DNA of 64,000 nucleotides from Notolepis coatsorum (lineage: Eukaryota; Chordata; Actinopteri; Aulopiformes; Paralepididae), in contig OZ020594.1 of assembly GCA_963971535.1 (NCBI GenBank), positions 118,889,127 to 118,953,126 on the forward strand, read 5' to 3'. The notes under the pieces are model-generated. The model was given only the letters and a program-made list of their open reading frames with translations, did not search any database and was not told the DNA's origin. The translations under genes and the position numbers were made by a program. Positions 10,462-21,825 of the stretch are shown here, in pieces; the first letter of the stretch is position 1; the number at the start of each line of letters is the position of its first letter.

Positions 10462-11697
10462 CAGGGGAGGAAACTAACTTTTTGGCTTACCAGCCAACTG
10501 GCGAGTAGATGATTTTTTTTACCAGCCAAACTGATTTGTTTACCAGCCAAAAATAAAATCGCTAATTGTGATAATTACTTCTTTGTATGTCTTCGTCTAA
10601 ATAGATTTTCAATCATATTAATAATCACACCGTGTCTCTACTCGTTAAAATATTTATTAGCATAAAACATGAATAAGTGTCTCTACTCTCCACAATATTA
10701 GCATACAACATGTATTAATCACACTGCCCCACCCCCTCAAAATATTAGGATATCACATATTAACATGAAAGAGGGAACTATTCTGGACTGGGTTGGGCTG
10801 AACTGGGCAGTGAAAGATGCTGGGCTGGACTGGGTTGGACTGAGTTGGGCAGTGAAAGAACCAAGCATTTCACTGTAATGTAATAGCTAAATAAAACAAC
10901 TTGACTTGTTACATTTGCACTCTGGTTGTATGCCAAATGTATTCTGGTTGTACTGTACTTGTGCTGTAAGATGACAATACATTGGAACCGAATCGACAAC
11001 GCTAGGGGTTCAGCAGGTGTATTCTGAATGCCAAGTATGACAACATCACCGTTGTGAAGGGCATATGGGCGAGTGGTGATATGGGGGGAAACCCGGTAAT
11101 AATAAAATGTCACTCGGCTGCATTTAAGCAAAGCCGCTCAGTATAGTCCACTATGTTGAACGCGCGTTATGGTAGCTTGTTACATGCTAGGTAGCTAGCC
11201 GGCTAATGCTGGTTGACTTGTCATTCTCATCCGACTCGAAGGAGACACGTCGCATGCTGTTGTTCGCCCCCATGTCAGACCGCACTGATATCCGAAAGCG
11301 ACGACTCTACATGCAATTATTTTCATCCACTGATGTGTTTTTGTCTAAGTTTGTCTACGTTATCAAGCCGGTGGCAGGAGTCTGTAGGTCCGCGCGCAGT
11401 GATCTATCCACTTCCCCTAGATGGGCGGCATCTTCTAGAAAATGAGTGTTCATTGGAGGAGCTTAGAGCGCATCTGTACAACGATGATGTTCATTGGTTA
11501 TGGTTGGATTATTATGAGGCGCAAATGGGAGGAATCATAAGGGGGGAGTCAGAGTTTGGCTTGTGCCAGTGAGCGAATCAGCAGATTGCAGAATGATTTC
11601 TTTGTTTTGTTTTGTAATTACTAGTACTCATGAATTACTCGCCAAACGTAAAAAATACTCTCATTTGGCGACTAAAGTGGCCAAATTTCCTCCCCTG
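10462..11697. mobile_element. hAT element with TSD AGTAACAG, inserted in L1-B 3' UTR
   Basis: The termini CAGGGGAGGAAACTAAC and (reverse complement of the right end) CAGGGGAGGAAATTTGG are inverted repeats. Perfect 8-bp duplications AGTAACAG flank them at 10454-10461 and 11698-11705. Sub-terminal GCCAACTGGCGAGTA and GCCAAACG...TTTGGCGAC motifs are also arranged as an inverted pair. The 1.2-kb interior encodes no recognisable transposase, so it is a non-autonomous derivative. Confidence 0.92.
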
Positions 11698-11904
11698 AGT
11701 AACAGTAATAATCAACGATAAATCACAGGACAATAACAGAAATAATAATAACAATAATGACAGTCCAGTAATTAAATCAGAATGAAAGTAGACTAAAAGA
11801 CATAATAATAATAAATACAATACATGGGCTCTTCCCCCCCCCCCCCCCCACAGGACCCCCATGTGGGCTATACATCCACTACTTCATTCAACATCAGAAA
11901 ATTC

Positions 11905-13020
11905 CAAATTTATATGCGTTCCTTTATCTTATCCACCACAGCTACCCAGACTGCTATGCTGGCTTCATTAACACCTAAAATTCGTGCAGTAGATATCTCT
12001 AGATAAATCACATCGAGATAGGTGAGAATCTATACCTTCCGGCACATTTTATCCGGTTGAATCCAGCGTGACGCTATCAACTTTTTGGCAGCCGTAAGAC
12101 CCGCCAAAATGAGTCTCTTTACATGTACAGAGGTCGATAACTGAGAAACATCATTCAACAACAATACAGAAGGCAGTGTCGGTATGGTCAGAGATAGAAA
12201 TTCTGATAATTGAGTGGTGACATTTTCCCAGAAAGTCTTAACAGGAGGGCATTCCCAATACATATGCATATATGTATCAATTTTGTGTTTGTTTTATGTT
12301 AGGACTACGGGTGGAAATTAGCCCTGTGCTATTCGCGGCATATTTACGTCCTTATCATGCTGTGATGTTATGCATACACATGTAATTGATGTTCATTAAT
12401 TTGCATTGTCCTTAATAAACAAATCTTAATCTTAGCATCGTTTGAACACAAGGAACATCAAGAGTCGGGTCTGAGACCCATTAGGTACAATCGTCTAGGG
12501 GTCGGGTAAGTCCTATGAACAAAGTTAACATTAATCTCTTGGTGATCTGGGTTGCGTGATGATAGCCGAACATTTTCCCAGACTGCATCCCAATCAAAAT
12601 CTATTTCCAGGTTTGGGATATCCTTCCTCCAAACCGAGTCTAGGGGAAGGACCTTATATGAGGACGTAAGTAAGTGGCGATAAAAGTCAGAGACGAAGCA
12701 TCTCGACGTCTCCTTGTCATAAAATAATTTGTGAAACCTGTGGTGCTCAAGTGGAACATCTAATGGGACTCCGTGAGCCGTCAAAGCTGCTCTTATTTGT
12801 AAATAGAAGAAAAAAGTGGAACTGGGAGGTCAAATTGGTTGGATATATCTCAAACTGCGGAGACCATAGTCATCGAAGATGTCCCCCAATGTGTGTATGC
12901 CTTTCTTTTCCCAATCAGGGTATCTGATAGGTTGTTGTTCAATAAGGAGTAAATTGTTATTAAATAGGGGAGAATGCCTGTGCCATTTATGGTGGTTAGT
13001 ACACGTTTTCTGTGTCACGC
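11905..13020 (-). pseudogene. L1-B ORF2 C-terminal fragments
   Basis: Three minus-strand frames (12030-12269, 12458-12784 and 12830-13018) align in order with the C-terminal half of the L1-C ORF2 at 22154-23636. Shared blocks include HMYWECPPVK, NLEIDFDWDAVWENVRLSSR, NPDHQEIN and PLFNNNLLLIE. This is the region after the reverse transcriptase that includes a Cys/His-containing tail. Frameshifts and a ~150-bp insertion near 12281-12437 break it. The reverse transcriptase and endonuclease are absent. Confidence 0.8.
12281..12437 (+). mobile_element. Short retroposon 3' tail inserted in L1-B
   Basis: The segment GTTAGGACTACGGGTGGAAA...CCTTAATAAACAAATCTTAATC has an AATAAA signal and a short repeat tail, and it interrupts homology to L1-C. 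It is likely a SINE or a 5'-truncated LINE end; the family is not identified. Confidence 0.5.
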
Positions 13021-13045
13021 CATATCCGGATCACATGTGTAATAA

Positions 13046-13497
13046 GTAGGGATGTCCCGATCACGTTTTTTTGCTCCCGATCATGTGATTTTGAGTATCT
13101 ACCGATAACGATCTTTCCCGATCCAATAATTTTTTTAAATTTTTTATTTAATTTTTTATTTCTTTACTTACATTTTTTTATTCAACAAACATGACCATGT
13201 TCACGTCTTAAACTCATACTGAGGCTTTAGTTTTGGTTTTAAATTGCATATCATCATTAATATATTTATTGTCACACAGAGCAGAAGAATTTTGCCAAAA
13301 CAAACCAATAGTATCCAGCTGCAGAACGGCAGACCAGCCACACTCTCAGACCCAAACGCATTTCCTTTGATTTAATAATTATACATTAAATGATTTATGT
13401 CAAGGATTGCAATGCCTCGCTTGAATCAAGTTAACTTTTCACCTGGATAACGTCAACATTCAGGGTGAATGTAATGTGAGAAATTGGGATTAAAAAA
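13046..13497. mobile_element. Relic of a hAT-like MITE (TAGGGATGTCCCGATC terminus)
   Basis: It starts with TAGGGATGTCCCGATCACG and has GATC/CCGATC-rich sub-terminal sequence, like many fish hAT MITEs. No matching right terminus is seen before the minisatellite resumes at 13498, so it is truncated or its end has decayed. Confidence 0.45.
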
Positions 13498-13826
13498 AAT
13501 AAGGTATGTGCATTATACTCTGAGCTTTTAGGGAAATGTAGTTTAATAAGGTATGTGCATTATACTCTGAGCTTTGAGGGAAATGTAGTTTAATAAGGTA
13601 TGTGCATTATACTCTGAGCTTTGAGGGAAATGTAGTTTAATAAGGTATGTGCTTTATACTCTGAGCTTTGAGGGACATGTAGTTTAATAAGGTATGTGCA
13701 TTATACTCTGAGCTTTGAGGGAAATGTAGTTTAATAAGGTATGTGCATTATACTCTGAGCTTTGAGGGAAATGTAGTTTAATAAGGTATGTGCTTTATAC
13801 TCTGAGCTTTGAGGGAAATGTAGTTT
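13498..13826. repeat. 47-bp minisatellite block 2, 7 units
   Basis: The unit is the same as at 10165-10380, now at exact 47-bp spacing (13498, 13545, 13592, 13639, 13686, 13733, 13780). Units differ by single bases (GTGCTTTAT versus GTGCATTAT; GAGGGACAT in one). The two blocks were probably one array, later separated by the L1 and MITE between them. Each unit again carries AATAAG|GTATGTG. After the last unit comes TTTCGAGTTTGACGCTCGTA, also found near 56355. Confidence 0.95.
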
Positions 13827-13927
13827 CGAGTTTGACGCTCGTATCGGAGCATTGGTTTCACAGACTCCTCATTCTGGAGCCTCGTCATCCAGGTAAACAA
13901 AGGTACATTAGGTTAATATCCACCTCT

Positions 13928-15070
13928 CTGTTTTGTTACAGTAAAATCTGCTTTTATTCATCTACTGACCGCACATCTGATCTGTTGGGCGAGTTTGACG
14001 TACAGTCGGCACCGAGGAACAGCACCTGGGTACCCGGCCTCTGGTACCCACCAAGTACCAGCCCACGACGACACGTACGGGGAGACTCGCCCAGGAGGCC
14101 TCTTCCCCTACGCTCACCAATGTGCCAGCCATCCATGGCATCGTACCTTGGCACACCAACGTTCCCAGACTTTACGCACGAGGACAGAGCACAGTACACG
14201 GAATTACGGATGTGCTTGGAGACTATGATGTCCGACGTCCCTGATGAGTCGTACAAATATGCCATCCTCCTCAAGCATCTCAAGGTGCCCAGAGCGCATA
14301 ATATAGCGCTGGCATATTCCAACTCAAGCACCCCATACTCCGCGGCTCTAGTGGCCCTCGACCAGCGTTATGGACGCATATGGGACTACGTGATACAGGA
14401 AATAAGAGATATCGACCGCCTCCCCCCAGCCAAAGACAATAGAGCATTGGATGACCTCTCTATCAAGGTACAGTCCCTGGTAGGGATGCTGGGGTCCCAA
14501 AAGGAGAAAGGGAGATATGAACTATATGCTAACTCTAATGTGGAACGAATACTAGAGAAGCTCCCTCCAGCCCGCCAAGAGCGCTTTCGGCGGCAGAGAG
14601 ACCACCGTGATCCCGACGGTCCCGAGCCATCCCTCCTAGACCTGGCCGCCTTCCTCGCGAGGGAAGTCAGCAGCCTACGACTGGACACGTTCGTGTGGAG
14701 TGGACCAAGCCCAAGAGATGGACCTCGGAGATCTAACGATAACCGCCGGTCAGTGACCGTTATGCACCACGCCGAGTCAGTGCCGCAGCACAAGAACCAC
14801 AGCACCCCCCCGACGAAGGGGAAGTGGAAGATTGTATGCCAGTACTGTGAAAAGGAACATTGGCTGTCTCAATGTGACACTTTCAAGAAGATGACCGCTG
14901 ACGAGGTCAGTCAGTGGATCAAAGCCAACCGCCGCTGCTTCCGCTGCGCGCGCAGCCATATGGCAGCCGAGTGCCGTTTAAAGAAGAAATGCAGCAAGTG
15001 CGACGGCGCCCACTTGTCTTACATGACAGCAACAAGAAGAAACTCGTACCCCCAAGCAGCTCGAGAGTGA
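13928..15070 (+). pseudogene. BEL/Pao gag region, decayed
   Basis: The open frame encodes a Pao-type Gag: a long helical region (about residues 120-300 of the frame from 13790; blocks ALVALDQRYG, ERILEKLP and FLAREVSS) followed by Cys-rich knuckles CQYCEKEHWLSQC, CFRCARSHMAAEC and CSKCDGAH. These knuckles are the RNA-binding part typical of BEL/Pao Gag-Pol polyproteins. The start is unclear; an internal ATG in PSMASYLGTP near 14139 is one candidate. After CDGAHLS the correct continuation lies in the next frame, so a one-base frameshift near 15018 separates gag from pol. No 5' LTR is seen upstream; the element abuts the 47-bp array region. Confidence 0.8.
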
Positions 15071-16623
15071 ACGTCATGTATATCGACCCTGCGAGGAGCG
15101 GGAGCTCCCGAGTGCTCTTGAAAGTGGTCAGAGTGATATTAAGCTACGAGGACAAGGTCATGGACACTTACGTCATCCTGGACGATGGGTCAGAAAAGAC
15201 TCTCCTCCTCGCATCCGCTGCAGCCCGGCTGGGTCTGCGGGGGAGCGAAGAAACAATGACAATCCGTACTATTAGAAGAGACCTGAAGACCATAAAGGGT
15301 GAAAATGTCTCCCTCACGATAGCAGCAGTCGGGCAGCCCGAGAAGCAGTATAGGATTACTAACGCCTTCACCAGCCAAGACATAGGCCTGTCACAGTACA
15401 CCTACCCCATCCCCAAGCTGATGGAAAAATACGTGCACCTACGTCAACTACCTATACCGCTCATCGACGGCGCCACCCCGACCCTGCTCATAGGATCCGA
15501 CCACGCACACCTCATCGTCCCAACGGACCGGGTCCACATCGGGCCCAGAGGCTGTCCAGCAGCGGTCGAGACCCGCCTAGGTTGGACACTACAAGGCCCC
15601 CTCTCCGGGTCTTCCAACCGACCAGCAGCCACTCGCTGCCTCCACTCAAGAATAAAAGAAGAAGACACCACCCTCTTACAGCACGTCAAGATGCTATGGA
15701 CATTAGACGCGATGCCCTTTAAGAATGAAAAGAAACTCGTTCGATCAAAGGAAGACACTTATGCCATAACCCTCCTCGAGCAGAGGACAAAGAGAGTCGA
15801 GGTCAATGGAGTGATGAGATACGCAACTCCACTCTTGAGGCGAGAGGGTATGCCCACCCTCCACGCCTCAAAAGAAGCGACGGAGCGATATCTACTGAAC
15901 ACCGAGCGGCGTCTAGCCAAAGACCCCACTCAAGCCACTGTGTACCGCGCTGAGATTGACAAGCTAATCACAGCGGGACACATAAAGAAAATTGACATTC
16001 AAGAGGCCGACCAGACGACCGAATCATGGTACGTGCCCCACCACAAGGTCCACCACAACGGCAAGGATCGCATTGTGTTCAACTGCAGCTACCAGATCGG
16101 ACTACAGAATCTGAATAAAGAACTCTTGCCCGGCCCAACACTCGGCCCCTCTCTACTAGGCGTGTTACTACGTTTCCGCCAAGACAAGGTGGCCATCAGC
16201 GGCGACATCAAAGGGATGTTCCTGCAGGTGCGACTAGTGGAAGAGGACAAGCCCTTGCTGCGGTTCTTATGGAGAGAGAGGATCGGGGATGAGCAACCAT
16301 CCATCTACCAATGGGAGGTCCTCCCTTTCGGAACCACATGCAGCCCATGCTGTGCTACGTTCGCACTGCAAAAACATGTCACAGAAGACCCAGAAGCTGA
16401 CGAGGAGGTCAGACAAAGTGTAGAGAGGAGTTTCTACGTGGACAACTGTCTGCAAAGCGTCTCGACGCCAGAAGAAGCCGAAGCCCTCCTACTCAAGCTC
16501 CGCGCCTCACTGATCAAAGGCGGCTTTGATCTCCGGCAGTGGGCCAGCAGCGACCCTCAAGTACTTCGCAGCCTCTCCCCAGAGACAAAGGCAGCAAGCA
16601 GCGAGACCTTAGGTGCGGACTAA
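15011..16623 (+). pseudogene. BEL/Pao protease and partial reverse transcriptase
   Basis: In frame from about 15011 (open from 14914) are a retropepsin-like motif LDDGSEKTLL and then BEL/Pao reverse transcriptase blocks: RIVFNCSYQIG, ISGDIKGMFLQVRL (first catalytic Asp), WEVLPFGTTCSPCCA and FYVDNCLQSVS. The metal site reads YVDN where many reverse transcriptases have YVDD; I am not certain whether this is normal for this fish lineage or a mutation. The frame ends at TAA (16621-16623), only 12 bp before the 3' LTR, so the rest of pol (RNase H and integrase) is missing. This looks like a large internal deletion. Confidence 0.85.
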
Positions 16624-16635
16624 TTAGGAGGCGGC

Positions 16636-18968
16636 TGTTACAAAGGGTCAGATTAAACCGAATATATATATTTATTGCTTGAGATCCCTTGTATAATATT
16701 TGTATATCGTTTGATATCCCTTGCAGGGTTAGAAATTAAAAAAAAATTTCAAGGGCTTTTTTTGCCCCCCTTAATTGCTTTTCGGGGGCTTTTTTTTGTA
16801 TTTCGGGGGCACAACATTTTTATAATGAAAATTAACATAAAGATTATAAAACATTGTTGACACTTTTTTTTACAGTCTTCGTCCCTATGTTTGATAACGT
16901 AATGTTAATGTCTCCATATATAGGGCTCTACGCTAACCTTTTTCCCAAGGAGCACATGTGCTCCTAAATAAAATGTTAATAAATAAAATCTAAATACAAA
17001 TTTAGGAGCACACAGAAATTTAGGAGCACAGTGACAATTGTTCAAGTAACACACACACACGCACACGATGTGTGACATCATGGCTTGGTTTCATGTTTTG
17101 AGGTACCTTCAATTATCTGTAAATAATACATACATACTCTATCTAAATAGATTAAATATTATTGTCCCTGAGTGAGGGCAAGTTGTGTTGTTGTCTTGAT
17201 ATAATAACCGGTTGCCTCTGAATCAATGAATGTCTAATATTGAATAATATTATTAGATATTTTATTTTTAACATCCCTAATTCCAACAGTCAAGAGGCTT
17301 GTTTCAAATTGATGAAAAACCCCACACACGCAACGTTTGTGAGTATAGGCTCTGGCCAGATCGATCAATGAAATACGTTGCGCGCTCAGCGCTGTGGAAT
17401 GAAGGAAATGCGCACCGGGATCGGATTTGGATGTTATTCTTTTGGAGTTGTGTTACAAATGGAATGGTCTTTCCCCGCCGAACACAAGTTACTTAACGTT
17501 ACACAGGTCGCGCTATGCAGATGCTTAGCTTGCTAACGTTAAGATAGCAGTGTAATGCTTGATGAGAGCAGAGCGCTCTCTCTGTGTTCGCAGCACCTCT
17601 CAAGTGCCTGTAACACGCAGCGGGCCCCGCCTCCCTCCTCCTTGGAACAAACATTCCACCCAAAAACTGAATTTCAGTCCAGTTTCAATCTGAACTATTA
17701 ACAGCGGAGCTGTTTTGTAATCTTCACAATCACTCGTCTGTCTCGCACACTGCAAGTAAATGATTTTTCCGGTTTGCACACACATATTATTAGGGGCAAT
17801 ACGAGGGAAATGCTCGCACTGTAGAGCATATATATAATTATATATATAATTAGTAAACTGTCGGGGGCTTTTTTTGCCCCCCTTAACTGAATTTCGAGGG
17901 CATTTGGTCAATTTTCGAGGGCATTTTGCCCCAAGCCCCCGTTAATTTCGAACCCTGATCCCTTGTATATTATTTGTATATATACACGGAATATCCCTTT
18001 ACCTGTGTACAAACCAGAGTAATATTCGCTCTCCTATTGGACAGCGACCCCTAGGCGCCAACGACCAAGCCCCCAACGGCAAGTTCAAAGGCAACTCCGG
18101 GCATGTCTCAACATGTCCAGAGTCTGCGCAGTAATACGAGACAGAACTGAGGTTGGCACTAGATAATTCACCTTACGTATAAATACGGCGCAGGTGTAAA
18201 CAGCAGTAGTTCAGTTCAAACCTTGATGCCTTCACCACGAGTCAACGTGCAGTGAAGTTAGCAACCTTGCATCTAAATAGAGTATTGAGAACCGCGTGTG
18301 AGTGGAATACTAAAGTGAGTTTAACGCAGTAACGTTGAGTTCGACTTAATCTAATGTGAAGTAATAGTCGATTATTTATAGTGTATCGTGCGGCTACAGT
18401 TCTTCAGTGACCAGCATTACCACCGGTTCGTCGTGTATATAGCTAGTGCACTTATCCAGGCTGGGCGGCCTAAATTCGTGCCCCCACCCGACGAGTCCTA
18501 GGCGAGAATCGTTGGATACGTACACCGGAGAACCTACACCGGCGACTGCAGAACCATTTCTGGTTGGATTATATTGCTTTGGGACCGTGACCGCTGGAGC
18601 AGAGAACCGTCGATCCCACTGTCGTTTGGGATTTACCCCCGTGAGGATCATCACTCGGGCCCGCCTCTAGGAAGAGGCTGGCTAGCTGTCGTCCATGCTG
18701 GCGAGCATACTTGGATTACAACTGCTGCTTTGTCTGCTGATCAAGGGAGTACATGCACTGGCTCCTGTATCTGGAGCCTCGTTATTCCTCGTTGACCCAG
18801 ACTTTGTACCCGAACATTCCTCTACCCCTACCGGCCTTACACCCGGAGGGAACCCCCCAGTGTCTCCAGCTGGTACCAGTGTGCCCTATGTAATTGCTAT
18901 ACCACAGGTGGCGTCAGTTTAGACCCATCCTAGTATTCATACTATTCTCATTGACTTACGCTCTTGAC
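16636..18968 (+). mobile_element. Putative 3' LTR of the BEL/Pao element, interrupted; right end undetermined
   Basis: TGTTACAAAGGGTCAG starts at 16636 right after a purine-rich stretch (TTAGGAGGCGG). The sequence is interrupted by a hAT element at 16724-17957 and resumes at 17966. A 5' LTR is not in the window, so the LTR cannot be proven by comparison and its right end is unknown; it may continue past the second hAT insertion (18969-19912) into 19921-20150, where AATAATAATAAATACC gives a possible poly(A) signal. Confidence 0.5.
16724..17957. mobile_element. hAT element with TSD ATCCCTTG, inserted in BEL/Pao LTR
   Basis: The ends CAGGGTTAGAAATTAA and (reverse complement) CAGGGTTCGAAATTAA are inverted repeats flanked by perfect ATCCCTTG duplications (16716-16723 and 17958-17965). 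Sub-terminal GGGCTTTTTTTGCCCCCCTT occurs at both ends. The interior has no transposase frame and includes a second MITE-like terminus (TAGGGCTCTACGCTAACC near 16922). Confidence 0.93.
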
Positions 18969-19912
18969 CAGGGGTGGGCAATTATTTTTCCCGGGGGGCC
19001 GAATGAGCAACTGAAAATATGTTGGGGGGCCGGGCCAAAATTCCAAACTCAATTATGCATAATATACATTTTATTTCTATATAAAAAGCAGTAAATGGCA
19101 TTGTTTTGACCCCTGGTAAGAGTGTATGTTATTATTTGGCAATTAAAAGGTGAGGTTAGCTTTCAAAAATATAATTTATTCAAATAGAATTTATTTCCAA
19201 AATGATAAACAAAATGTGAAACATTAATAACAAAGGGCATTTTGAGTTTCATATACTATTGAAACAAGGATTTTCTTAGCTTTCTAAAGACATCACATCA
19301 TCTTATAGCAAAAATAAACAAGACATGTCACTGAACTGTGAACATGTGTCCCACAACTGTGAAAGTGTCCCAGTTTTGTAGCCTTTTTTACTTTACATAC
19401 CTATATTAAACATTTAATGTTTTCAGAACTGTGCAAAAAAAAGAAAACAAATATCAAGTGTCCCATTTCACTTGTTATATTTCCACATTTTAGTGTTCTT
19501 CAGTTCTTTTTTTTTCATTCAGTGTGAGAAATCCAGTCTCTGTTGAGCTTTAACAAGTCCATCAAAGTCAGGTTGCATGTCTGAGGTGGAGATGCGAAGC
19601 ACAGCTGCCAGATGTTCATCAGTGAGAGATGATCTGTACCTGGACTTGGTAAACGTCATGACTGAGAATGTCTGTTCACATATGTAGGTGGATCCAAAGA
19701 GAACCAACATCTTCTGAGCATGTCTCCTAAGCGTATATTGTGCGTGTGAACGTTGACATGAAAATAAAAAAGTAAAAGAAATAAAAAAATAAAAAATATT
19801 AAATATATATTTTTTTTATTTATTTTTTTATTATCATGTAAAATTTCGCGGGCCGGTCAGAATCATCCCGCGGGCCGTATCCGGCCCGCGGGCCGTACAA
19901 TGCCCAGGTCTG
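18969..19912. mobile_element. hAT (Charlie-like) element with TSD CTCTTGAC
   Basis: The left terminus CAGGGGTGGGCAATTATT and the right terminus (reverse complement CAGACCTGGGCATTG) are flanked by perfect CTCTTGAC duplications (18961-18968 and 19913-19920). GGGCCG/CGGCCC-rich sub-terminal sequences form a further inverted pair. It retains a piece of transposase on the minus strand (19519-19710), so it is an internally deleted derivative of an autonomous element. Confidence 0.93.
19519..19710 (-). pseudogene. hAT transposase C-terminal dimerisation fragment
   Basis: The 63-residue frame contains GSTYICEQTFSVMTFTKSRY and RSSLTDEHLAAVLRIS, the C-terminal hAT dimerisation region as seen in Charlie-like transposases and domesticated relatives such as ZBED5 and GTF2IRD2. 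The stop codon after RLDFSH is probably the natural C-terminus. The N-terminal BED finger and the catalytic core are missing. Confidence 0.8.
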
Positions 19913-19920
19913 CTCTTGAC

Positions 19921-20837
19921 TGACTTTACGTGTGTTCTTCGCCATACAAGCGCAAGCCTAATTCTCAATCTGTAACCTAACGTTGCTTAATAATAATAAA
20001 TACCCTCCAAATAGAACTTTATGTGTCAATGCCGTATTCTTGTGTGGGTGTTCACCATATATATTCATGTACTGTATGGCCAGTAGTTAAAGTACATAAC
20101 TAGTAGTGGTTTAATATATCACAATCTTTAATACAGTCAGGGAATTGTACCCCTCAGTTACAGTTACCATTGACTGAAAAAGTGCCCGTCGTCTTGTCAA
20201 TGTAACATAATTGGAAACGGTAGCCAGAGTAACAAAAAAGATGTTTAATTATGTATTTACCATGGATTTAGTAACTGAAGGAATAACATAAAGTAACAAC
20301 AAACAAACCACAGGACTGTACAGACAGGATCAGCCACCACACACAGGGGAGAACAGAACAGTTATACACAAGGGAATGACGAGACAAGAAACACCTGGGC
20401 TGATTACAGATGGATACACCTGGTAGGTAAACGACAGAGAACTACAAGACCAGGACAGGGAACTACAACCAGACATTACACATCACACTGGGAACACCTG
20501 ATCAGGGTACAAACACACCCACACGTAACACCATCGAAAGTCCCGGGTCTCTTCTTTCATAGGACTACACTCGCATATGGCTGCTCCATTACCTTGCGTC
20601 AATATCTGCCGGTTTCCAACTCAATGCGCTGAGATTTCTGTAAACTCCTATGTATTCATATAACACGTAAAGTAATTGGTAAACAAACGTAGTGCTGAAA
20701 ATATACACTTTGACTGCTGTTTTCATAGGGTTAGGGTCTTTACTCTTGGATACATTTGGGGGGGAAAACGCTACATTAATTAATACGGACTGCATTGATC
20801 TATTTATGCCGTGAAATTATTGTCTGACCGCTCGGCC
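19921..20837. other. No gene recognised; repeat-like sequence
   Basis: The first part may still belong to the BEL/Pao LTR. From about 20250 the sequence is rich in ACA/GACAGG and resembles a dispersed fish repeat (AAACACCTGGGCTGATTACA). No domain-bearing frame is present. Confidence 0.4.
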
Positions 20838-21320
20838 TTAACACATTAATTGCCAATGACGAGTATACTCGTTATAGCCCGCCAATCGTTGGACGCCAAC
20901 AACGAGTATACTCGTTATTATGATCGTTATTTCTTTTATTAGCTATTTCCAGTCATAATTCATCCTGCTGTGCTGTGGACATGTGTGGCACTCTGTCTGA
21001 GACCGCAACGGTCCGATACCGCCGCCTAACGCCTTGTGGCCACTATTGCACTCCATTTGAAACTATATGGCTTGTTGTCTGGGCCGAGCTGCAGCGTGGG
21101 GGCGGGGTCTAAACACTCGGGCAGGGCAAGTGGTTCTAACGGATGCACCTACGACAGGGCTGTACGTAAACTTTTTTTGCACATAGCACTGGTGCTACAG
21201 AGGTTGATAGTTTTGTAGCACAGGCCAAAATCTTGTAGCACAAGTATAAAACGTGTTATATTTGTAACAGTCACAAATGTGCCTATTGTATTTGTGTTAT
21301 TTAGTTGCAGTGCCATGTTT

Positions 21321-21545
21321 GGCTGTCATTTTCATGCTGACAAGTTGACGTCACACAGCCAGACACGTTATGTGTAAGGAATTATGGGATTTGGTGTTGG
21401 GTGTATGGACTCTACTAGGGGTGGGAATCACCAGTTTCATCACGATACGATATCGATTCTTTGGACAACGATACGATATTTGCCATGATACGATACGATG
21501 CAGGTGCCTGCAATCGATATGAGACGATGATATAAGCCCATTTAA
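21321..21545. mobile_element. Dispersed MITE-like repeat, copy 1 (partner at 29968-30214)
   Basis: From TTTGGCTGTCATTTTCATGC to GAGACGATGATATAAGCCC this matches 29968-30214 closely. It includes TAGGGGTGGGAATCACCAG and GATACGATATCGAT motifs typical of hAT MITE ends. The copies differ by small length changes in TGGTGTTGGGTGT and in the ATTTGCC region. Confidence 0.7.
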
Positions 21546-21825
21546 CACAATCAGTAACATTTAGATCAACTCAAAAAAGGTAACGAAAATATAATTTGAA
21601 AAAAAGATTATTGAGCTCTTCCAGACATTTAAATGAAAACAATCTATTGTTTTTAATACAAATAGACCTCCTGTTCACTATAAAGTGCCACATTTTGATA
21701 TATTGAGCTTTAAACTTTAAGTACCGTAAAAAAATTTTGGAACTCACAGCAGGCAGCCTAAAACCCCTTCCTCTCCCAAACCGTTCCTGCAATTGTTTTA
21801 TGTTTCATGATGATCATGAATATAT

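Larger units (their letters stand above)
10381..13045 (-). mobile_element. L1-type LINE relic (L1-B), antisense, 5'-truncated
   Basis: A T-run at 10381 is the poly(A) tail read from the other strand. Coding remnants of the ORF2 C-terminus follow at about 11905-13020, closely related to the L1 at 22154-24115. The element is interrupted by a hAT element (10462-11697) in its 3' UTR and by a small retroposon tail near 12281-12437 inside the coding part. Its 5' end meets a MITE-like relic at about 13046. Confidence 0.75.
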
